A stretch of 46,114 nucleotides of DNA, from assembly GCA_934086145.1 (NCBI GenBank), contig CAKOHV010000013.1, positions 1-46,114 on the forward strand, given 5' to 3'. The position numbers and the translations under genes are program-made. A model generated the notes under the pieces. It worked only from the letters and a program-made list of their open reading frames with translations, did no database searches and was not told the origin of the DNA. How positions within the stretch are numbered: position 1 is the stretch's first letter; every line of letters starts with the position of its first letter. Positions 40,673 to 46,114 of the stretch are shown in pieces. The DNA comes from an uncultured Bacilli bacterium (GTDB lineage: Bacteria; Bacillota_I; Bacilli_A; RF39; UBA660).

Positions 40673-41560
40673 TTACTTTTTTTGAAATGAAAAGACATCT
40701 TCTGATTTTACTTCATTTTTGTCGTGATACATTGTATCTATAACATCTTGGATAGTAAAACCATAACCACATCTATCAACTATTTCTTCTTGAAATCGTT
40801 CTAGTGAAATATCTGATACATTTTTCCTTTTTTCAACTCCATTATAATCCCAAACTTTATATTTTTCAGTTGCTAGTTTGTCCCTTAATAGAGCTGTAAG
40901 TTCTTTGGTTTTTATTCCTTCAACTTGACTCATTTGAATATTCTGACCAATACTAACTAGGAAGTTTTTACGGTATTGTTCAATAGCAATAGGAACAATA
41001 TCTGCACCGGTTTGCTGAGCCATTACGGAAGCTCCATCATACAATTTCATCACAGGTAAATTTTGCGTTATGTTCCATGCTCCTTCAGGATAAATCAATA
41101 AATTACCACCATTATTTAAAAGTTCAATACTTCTATATTTGGCAATTTTTCTGTCATCCTTATTATTTGTTTCTAAAGGAATTACCCCGTTTAAGAATAG
41201 CAGTAAGCCGGCGGCATCTCTATAAATAACCTTAGGGTCCCCTAAAAATAAGTAGGCAGGATCTTTGATAGCTTCAAAAGTTCTATGAATATCATTCCCA
41301 CCTATATGAGTACAAGCATATATTTTAGCATTGTCAGTTTTTATTCTAGCATCATTTATTACTTCTAAGCCTTCTTTAGATAATAGTCTATCAATTTTAA
41401 TAATTAAAACTAATAAATTATGTATTTTATTTCTAAAAATTATATTTTTTAAAGGAACACCATTATTATATTCCCACATTCTCTTTTGCATATAATACTT
41501 GGATAATTCTTCAATACTAAGTTTTCTTAATTCTAATAAATTTTTCTTTGTAAATTCCAT
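40673..41560 (-). CDS. PlsC-like acyltransferase, second copy
   Basis: Distant relative of the 38749 protein, about 295 residues. The catalytic site reads THIGGNDIHR, and the phosphate site is IYPEGAWNITQNLPVMKLYDG followed by ASVMAQQTGADIVPIAIEQY. The NHxxxxD motif is thus changed to HxGGND. ATG 41560 is chosen because the earlier in-frame ATG at 41599 lies within the promoter -10 region, before the predicted transcript start. The role is presumed in phospholipid or glycolipid acylation. It is transcribed away from the large gene at 41698. Confidence 0.75.
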   Translation of the reverse strand: MEFTKKNLLELRKLSIEELSKYYMQKRMWEYNNGVPLKNIIFRNKIHNLLVLIIKIDRLLSKEGLEVINDARIKTDNAKIYACTHIGGNDIHRTFEAIKDPAYLFLGDPKVIYRDAAGLLLFLNGVIPLETNNKDDRKIAKYRSIELLNNGGNLLIYPEGAWNITQNLPVMKLYDGASVMAQQTGADIVPIAIEQYRKNFLVSIGQNIQMSQVEGIKTKELTALLRDKLATEKYKVWDYNGVEKRKNVSDISLERFQEEIVDRCGYGFTIQDVIDTMYHDKNEVKSEDVFSFQKK

Positions 41561-41589
41561 AACCGTCACTAACTCACTTAATGGCCTGT

Positions 41590-41619
41590 ATTCTAGCATT
41601 ACTTTTATTTTTTTGTCAA
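41590..41619 (-). promoter_or_regulatory. Promoter of the second acyltransferase
   Basis: Minus-strand TTGACA (41614-41619), 18 bp, extended -10 TGCTAGAAT (hexamer 41590-41595). It rules out ATG 41599 as start. Confidence 0.75.
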
Positions 41620-41637
41620 TTGAATATATAGACTTTT

Positions 41638-41666
41638 TTGTTTAAAGAATAAGTTAGTGCTATAAT
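41638..41666 (+). promoter_or_regulatory. Promoter of the large unknown gene
   Basis: TTGTTT (41638-41643), 17 bp ending TGC, TATAAT (41661-41666): an extended -10 promoter. It lies back to back with the minus-strand promoter. Confidence 0.75.
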
Positions 41667-41697
41667 ACAAACTACATTTATTTGAGAGGTGAAAAAT

Positions 41698-44421
41698 ATG
41701 GTACAAAGTGAACAAACACTAACTTTAGAAAAGAAGATTTCTATATTAAGTCAAATTGGTAATTATTATGCCAAAACTGATAAAAGCAACAACAAAAAAA
41801 TGAGAAATGGCAAGGCTCTAAAGCTTTTGTCAACCATAACAGATGAGGAAGCTCAGGTAATATTTAATAATCCGACTATTCAAAATACTATTTTTAAGAT
41901 AGATAATACCGACATTTTAAGAGCAATTTTTAGAAAAGTTCCAGCATTTTTTCAAGAAAAAATGTTTAATAATGATAAAATACAAGAAAAATTGATAACC
42001 CCAAGACAATTTCTAAAAAAGGAAGAATTATTTCAAATTTATAAAACTAGTGACATTGTTTTTAGTGATGAAGAAATAAAACAATTAGAGAACTTTTTGC
42101 ATTCAATCAAAAGTCCTAAGATATGTGAAGAAATAGTTGAAAATAAATTCTTTCAAACGATTATAGCATTATGCCTCAACAATCAAGTTAAAAGTTCTTT
42201 TTTCAAAGGAATTGATGAAGTAAAAATATTTAATAATATTATAAATGATGATGAAATATATAAAACAAAAATGGCAAGAAGAAAAAATATTCATACAATA
42301 TTTAATACTGCAAGTAATCATATCTTATTAGCTGATGACTGCGCTAACGTAGTCAATTTAACAGAACTTTGTCAAAACAAATGGCAGCGTTTCATGTTTG
42401 ATAGCCGAAAAATCATTGTAGATGAAAGAACCTTGATGTTAATGCCAACTCTTTTAATAGAAGAACTTTTAGAGAATAACTCTGACAAAGATTTTATAAA
42501 AGCAGTTCTAGTTAAAAATTTACAAGAGAGTCTTCGAAGCGGTAATTATGATTTCGACAAAATATTTGCCTATTTATTTAAATATAGATATAGAGTATTT
42601 AATAAAGTTGATTATTTGTATTTTAGGGTAATTATTGAAGAATGCCAAAATAATGAAGCTTTAAAAGATGACTTTGTTGATTTTATTTATAAAAAGTCAT
42701 GTCCAGAACAAGAATTAGATGAAAATGAAACAAATTATCTAAAAGATTGTCTATACAATAGAATAAAAACGAATAATGTTCCTGAATCTGAATACAGAAA
42801 TGTCTTCTTTCAACCAAGTTTGCTAAAAACGGCTTTTTATTTAAAATTTGGTAAAATTGCAGACCGAGTCAATTATCTAAACGGGATATCATTTGAACAG
42901 TTAAAATGTTTAAACGTTAAACATGTTAATCAAATAGTAAAATCATTAAAATTAGAAAATGAAGATGAAATATCAAACATTTATGGCATAGCAATAAAGT
43001 TATATTTAACTTTCGGGTTAGAAAGAAGTTTAAAAATATTAAATGGTGATTACGGCGAATTAAATAGAACCTTTTTTGATAATATTAGTAGTTTAAAAAC
43101 AAAAAAAGTTACTTTTACAAAAGAGGGAAGTAAATACTTACCAAATATCTCAAGTGAGTTTATTGGTTTTATGTTTGCCACACAAAAAAATAATCACTTT
43201 ACGTATCTGCTTAATAATCCAACTAGTTATTTTGGTAAATATTGGTATTATTTATATAATGACTTTGATAAAATAAAAGAAAAATGTCATGGCGTTATAA
43301 CTCTAAAAAAATTAAACATACTTCTTCAACAATTTTCTCCATCTCGCGATATTAATGATATTTCCCCAGATAATTATCGTTTGAAAGAAAATGATATTTT
43401 AAATGATATTTGTCTTGGTAATAAAACAGAGCTTTCTAACGGAGAAATATATAAGAACGTGTTAGATATTTATGAACAAATGAAAAAAAGAACAGAATCT
43501 AGTATCCCTTATGTTAAAGGAAGCTGTTCTAATGGTTATTCTTATGAAATGATGAAATTAAATGATCCGATTGCTTTTACTTTGGGATATAAGGGAAATT
43601 GTTGTATTAGAACCAAAGATATTGCTCATGAACACTTATTACATGCAACATTATGTAGAAATGGCAGAATCTTATTAATTTACAATGAAGCGAAGGAAAT
43701 AGCAGGATTTGTTCCTTTAAAGAGAAATGGCGAAGTTTTAATTGCTAATAGTATAGAATGTGCTCATAAAATTAAAGATGAAAAAGCTATTGCGGCTTTT
43801 GAAGATGCGGTTAAAGAGATTGTTAATGTTTCGCAGAAAAATGCAGAAGAGCAACATCCAATTAATTTAGTATGTATAGGGGCTGAAGCTTATGCTAGGC
43901 CAAAAGGAATTCCCTTTCCAAATAACATTGTAACACCGACTATTTATGAGAAGAATGAGGAAACATATAAAGATACCGACTGCTATCATACGTTTTTAAC
44001 AATAATATATCAAAGTCCAACCTTGGATTTAAATAATATAATCTATGAAAATCCACGTTGTAGTTATAAAGAGCCGCGAACAAAAATTTCTTCATGTGAT
44101 TTTAACAAATCAACTAGTACGGAACAAGAAAAAGCTTTAAAAATCATTAATGCAGTTAGGTATGCTAGTTGTAAAGAAAGTGATAACTTTGGTGACTTAG
44201 AAGAATTCACATTATTGTTAAAATATGGTAATGCTTGTTGTGTATATAATGATGATTGGTATATTATAGGAACAAATGAAGGCAACATTTATAGTGATTA
44301 TTTAAAGAATGATGAAAGAGCAATTGCTGAATACAATACTGCTTTAGAAGAATTTAAAAAACATTTTAGTAATAATCATCAGCAAAATGAAGATGGTCCA
44401 AAATTAACTAAAAAATTATAA
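41698..44421 (+). CDS. Large protein of unknown function with a conserved-looking C-terminal alpha/beta domain
   Basis: About 907 residues, not recognised, with no signal peptide or membrane segment. The first 580 residues are helical and repeat-like, rich in Lys, Asn and Glu. From about 615 a different domain follows: LNDPIAFTLGYKGNCCIRTK, IAHEHLLHATLCRNGRILLI, EIAGFVPLKRNGEVLIANSI and HPINLVCIGAEAYARPKGI. Its beta-strand spacing recalls GNAT-like or PcfJ-like folds, but this is a guess. Cysteines are frequent there. ATG 41698 follows GAGAGGTG. It is a single-gene unit with promoter and terminator. Confidence 0.7.
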   Translation: MVQSEQTLTLEKKISILSQIGNYYAKTDKSNNKKMRNGKALKLLSTITDEEAQVIFNNPTIQNTIFKIDNTDILRAIFRKVPAFFQEKMFNNDKIQEKLITPRQFLKKEELFQIYKTSDIVFSDEEIKQLENFLHSIKSPKICEEIVENKFFQTIIALCLNNQVKSSFFKGIDEVKIFNNIINDDEIYKTKMARRKNIHTIFNTASNHILLADDCANVVNLTELCQNKWQRFMFDSRKIIVDERTLMLMPTLLIEELLENNSDKDFIKAVLVKNLQESLRSGNYDFDKIFAYLFKYRYRVFNKVDYLYFRVIIEECQNNEALKDDFVDFIYKKSCPEQELDENETNYLKDCLYNRIKTNNVPESEYRNVFFQPSLLKTAFYLKFGKIADRVNYLNGISFEQLKCLNVKHVNQIVKSLKLENEDEISNIYGIAIKLYLTFGLERSLKILNGDYGELNRTFFDNISSLKTKKVTFTKEGSKYLPNISSEFIGFMFATQKNNHFTYLLNNPTSYFGKYWYYLYNDFDKIKEKCHGVITLKKLNILLQQFSPSRDINDISPDNYRLKENDILNDICLGNKTELSNGEIYKNVLDIYEQMKKRTESSIPYVKGSCSNGYSYEMMKLNDPIAFTLGYKGNCCIRTKDIAHEHLLHATLCRNGRILLIYNEAKEIAGFVPLKRNGEVLIANSIECAHKIKDEKAIAAFEDAVKEIVNVSQKNAEEQHPINLVCIGAEAYARPKGIPFPNNIVTPTIYEKNEETYKDTDCYHTFLTIIYQSPTLDLNNIIYENPRCSYKEPRTKISSCDFNKSTSTEQEKALKIINAVRYASCKESDNFGDLEEFTLLLKYGNACCVYNDDWYIIGTNEGNIYSDYLKNDERAIAEYNTALEEFKKHFSNNHQQNEDGPKLTKKL

Positions 44422-44423
44422 GA

Positions 44424-44455
44424 AAAAATGGCTTAGTTTTTAAGCCATTTTTTAT
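44424..44455 (+). terminator. Intrinsic terminator of the large unknown gene
   Basis: Ten-base stem AAATGGCTTA / TAAGCCATTT, five-base loop, T-run. Confidence 0.9.
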
Positions 44456-44575
44456 TTACATAGTCTTTTTCATATCTGTTAAGAAATTGTTATAAAATTA
44501 AGTTAATAAAATGCCAATATAATAGCTACTTTTTAGATAAATGAACAAATTACCTATTATCAATAGCACCCTACT

Positions 44576-45610
44576 TTATTGATATTTTACGATACTTTGG
44601 ATATCTGAAATATCTAACCAATTTAATAGTCTAATAAGAAAATAACCATCAGGAATTGATTCGCCAGCTTCCCATTTTTGATAAGTTCTTACACTCGTGC
44701 CGACGGCATCAGCAACTTGTTTTTGCGTAAAGCCTAATCTTATTCTACTCTCTTTTATAATCTGATAATCAAAGTCCATATTTTGAGGGCCAGCATAAAT
44801 TTGATACCAACAATCTTCCTTTTCATCTTGATTATTATAATAATTTAAAGCATGAATTACTGTTTTAGGAGTAATAATAACTTCCAGTTTGCCACTGCGA
44901 GATTTCTTACAATTACAGGTTACACTTTCTATATTGGTAGCTTTTAAGCCGATCCATTTCATGATTGGTTCATTATTTTCGTCTACTAGAAAAATTCCCT
45001 CAAAAATAAATTTTCTTCCATCACGGAAAAATGGCGTTAAGATGTAATAGTCACTTATTTCATATATTATTGGTTGTAAATTACTTTTTTCTCGTAAATA
45101 GTTATAAGCGGTAATAAAATGTTCAGGGCAATAATCTTTTTCACCTAAGACCGTGCATAAATGAAGATAATGATTCCATTTGGGAAAAAGGTCACTACAT
45201 ACATTTCCTGTTTGGGCAAGATGGTAATTGAAAATTGTTTTTAAAGAAAGTTTTAGGTCATAAAACATATATTCTAAAGCATTAAAGAGTTCTTCTAAAG
45301 TGAAATTTTCTATTAGATATAGGTAATTCAAATTTCCCATATTATCAAGATTAACATTATTTATATCAACTGTATAAAAATAAAAAGGAATTCGTTTAAT
45401 AAATGTCGCTTTATCGATTGGTTCATAGCCTTTTTCGCTATCCAAGTAAGAGGAATAAGTTGGTTTGTCAAATATTTTTTTATCACAATAGGAAAAGATT
45501 TCATTACCAACAAACTCATGCATATTTAAATATTTTATTAATTTAGCTTTGTCATAATATTTCTCATTTACATATTTTTCAATTATTTTATTTTCTTCTT
45601 TTGTTAACAT
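44576..45610 (-). CDS. XRE-family DNA-binding protein with a novel N-terminal part
   Basis: 344 residues. The C-terminal 60 residues form an XRE/Cro-type helix-turn-helix (ESRIRLGFTQKQVADAVGTS, RTYQKWEAGESIP). The first 280 residues are not recognised: helical N-terminus, then a mixed region with single cysteines (VTCNCKKS) and a segment DYYILTPFFRDGRKFIFEGI. The usual layout has the XRE domain at the N-terminus, so this order is unusual. GAGGTGA precedes the ATG. It might regulate an integrated element or be part of a toxin-antitoxin-like system (inference). Confidence 0.8.
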   Translation of the reverse strand: MLTKEENKIIEKYVNEKYYDKAKLIKYLNMHEFVGNEIFSYCDKKIFDKPTYSSYLDSEKGYEPIDKATFIKRIPFYFYTVDINNVNLDNMGNLNYLYLIENFTLEELFNALEYMFYDLKLSLKTIFNYHLAQTGNVCSDLFPKWNHYLHLCTVLGEKDYCPEHFITAYNYLREKSNLQPIIYEISDYYILTPFFRDGRKFIFEGIFLVDENNEPIMKWIGLKATNIESVTCNCKKSRSGKLEVIITPKTVIHALNYYNNQDEKEDCWYQIYAGPQNMDFDYQIIKESRIRLGFTQKQVADAVGTSVRTYQKWEAGESIPDGYFLIRLLNWLDISDIQSIVKYQ

Positions 45611-45631
45611 ATTTTGTTCACCTCTAAAAAC

Positions 45632-45640
45632 ATTATAGCA
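45632..45640 (-). promoter_or_regulatory. Extended -10 promoter of the XRE gene
   Basis: Minus-strand TGCTATAAT, 21 bp before the start codon; TTAAAT lies 17 bp further upstream. Confidence 0.5.
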
Positions 45641-45931
45641 TGAAGATTTTAGGGATTTAATATGTCTTTTTATTCATAAGAGAAAGTCCAAAAAGTTAAT
45701 TTATAATGTCTAAAAAACAATTTTTTTAACAATTGGGTTTTATTTATGATTTATATGACATTTATAGTATGGTTTTAATAATTGGAAGTTACCTCTTTTC
45801 TCGTGAGGAATAGAATTATTATAAATTGGTTAACGTAAGGATAAAGAATTGGATTGCTACTATGGCTTTATTGGACCGATTTTTTATTTTTTCTGCTCTC
45901 CTAGGAAATTTATTAGTAAGATATTCTAAAA
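45641..45931 (+). other. Gene-free stretch before the tRNA-Met fragment
   Basis: About 290 bp, very AT-rich. A 42-codon frame on the minus strand (45947 to 45819) has no ribosome binding site of its own and is not called. A small hairpin CCTC / GAGG lies near 45791-45808. Nothing else was recognised. Confidence 0.4.
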
Positions 45932-45969
45932 TCAAAAAAAATTCCATCACCTGACGGTAAATGGAATTT
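45932..45969 (-). terminator. Intrinsic terminator behind the tRNA-Met fragment
   Basis: AAATTCCAT / ATGGAATTT plus a short inner stem, with eight T in minus-strand transcripts. It is placed as the terminator of a tRNA read on the minus strand. Confidence 0.75.
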
Positions 45970-45977
45970 TCTATTTA

Positions 45978-46001
45978 AATTTTGAACAAAAGTTCAAAAT
46001 T
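45978..46001. repeat. Perfect palindrome with an SOS-box-like core
   Basis: AATTTTGAAC and GTTCAAAATT around AAAA, 10 bp from the tRNA fragment. The core GAAC-N4-GTTC is the same as in the SOS box at 8884 (reverse orientation), but the flanking C and G of the LexA consensus are absent. Confidence 0.6.
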
Positions 46002-46010
46002 GTATTCTTA

Positions 46011-46055
46011 TGGTAGCGCCGGGGAGATTCGAACTCTCGACCTGCCGGGTATGAA
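46011..46055 (-). tRNA. 3' half of elongator tRNA-Met (anticodon CAU), likely attachment site
   Basis: Forty-five bases covering tRNA positions 32 to the CCA end: anticodon loop TTCATAC, stem CCGGC, AGGTC, T arm GAGAG-TTCGAAT-CTCCC (one A-C mismatch at 50-64), acceptor CGGCGCT, then ACCA. The acceptor end CGCTACCA is that of elongator tRNA-Met in Bacillus. The 5' half is missing: the next bases do not pair with CCGGC, and no acceptor or D arm is present up to the window edge. A terminator lies downstream. The break in the anticodon loop is typical of tyrosine-integrase target sites. Confidence 0.75.
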
Positions 46056-46074
46056 AAATAAGCCCTAAATTAAA

Positions 46075-46097
46075 TTACCGTTTATTTTTTACCGTTT
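46075..46097. repeat. Direct repeat TTACCGTTT beside the attachment site
   Basis: Two copies, 46075-46083 and 46089-46097, with 14 bp between their starts. A related inverted copy (ACGGTAA) is at 45954-45960, on the other side of the tRNA fragment. They resemble integrase arm-binding sites, but this is inference. An imperfect hairpin CCTTATT / AATAAGG follows at 46099-46113. Confidence 0.45.
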
Positions 46098-46114
46098 CCC
46101 TTATTAAATAAGGC

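Noticed and set aside
44517..44590. Hairpin TATCAATA / TATTGATA around the stop of the XRE gene as terminator
   Set aside because: The stem pairs well but is not followed by a T-run in minus-strand transcripts.
45819..45947. 42-codon frame on the minus strand that starts inside the terminator hairpin
   Set aside because: No ribosome binding site at a usable distance, no similarity that I recognise, and it overlaps the terminator stem. It could be the tail of an old transposase but this is not supported.
46011..46055. Group I intron in tRNA-Met as explanation for the missing 5' half
   Set aside because: The break is between positions 31 and 32, no intron core elements are seen in the 59 bases that remain, and integrase-type repeats lie there.
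1..46114. CRISPR array
   Set aside because: No evenly spaced repeats of 20-40 bases and no cas genes were seen.

Overview
The window is strongly AT-rich chromosomal DNA from a low-GC Gram-positive bacterium. It most resembles the gut Bacilli that branch near the Mollicutes (RF39/Erysipelotrichia-type lineages). This rests on gene content: a SufCDSU module with no IscA-type genes, the order ybxB-rpoB-rpoC, a glmS ribozyme, a CsoR copper operon, a Bacillus-type SOS box and lipoproteins. It keeps a cell-envelope hydrolase, and the code is standard, because TGA is a normal stop for rpoB, the methyltransferase and ABC genes. The genus cannot be fixed from sequence alone.

Layout, left to right. 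At 1-218 lies the end of an IS3-family element, inserted 10 bp behind sufU. The suf operon (sufC-sufD-sufS-sufU, minus strand) follows, with no sufB inside the window. Next is a small operon with a radical SAM protein, a MazG-like protein and a NUDIX hydrolase (3398-5693). After it come a LysR regulator, a membrane-anchored thioredoxin-like protein with a long Lys/Pro-rich tail, and a cyclophilin lipoprotein. On the plus strand are an SOS-controlled Y-family polymerase with YolD, a tRNA-Ala(UGC) and a gene of unknown function. From 11802 to 19847 is the ybxB-rpoB-rpoC operon, with two good promoters; the RpoB rifampicin pocket carries Lys and Asp at E. coli positions 513 and 526. Then come a membrane-bound glucosaminidase-like enzyme, a five-gene cluster (small secreted protein, ABC ATPase, three membrane proteins), an M29 aminopeptidase, an unknown gene, and the glmS ribozyme with glmS.

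From 36244 down to 29519 is one copper-type operon: csoR with its operator, an HMA-SafE-cupredoxin fusion, copA, a CopZ-like chaperone and a DUF2318 lipoprotein. A cysteine desulfurase and a TtcA-like PP-loop thiolase end the operon. The last part holds a hybrid histidine kinase with receiver and Hpt domains, two PlsC-type acyltransferases around a Ham1-type NTP pyrophosphatase, a 907-residue protein of unknown function on the plus strand, and a protein with a C-terminal XRE domain. The right edge carries the 3' half of an elongator tRNA-Met that stops exactly in the anticodon loop, which looks like the attachment site of an integrated element lying beyond the edge.

Genes are packed tightly, with ATGA or TAATG overlaps inside operons. 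Intrinsic terminators often overlap the stop codon, and extended -10 promoters (TGnTATAAT) are common. Sulfur handling is a recurring theme: two cysteine desulfurases, a scaffold protein, an Fe-S or thiolation enzyme and a radical SAM enzyme. The most unusual arrangements are the sulfur-transfer pair in the copper operon, the secreted-protein ABC cluster and the tRNA-Met attachment site. No CRISPR array or rRNA was seen.
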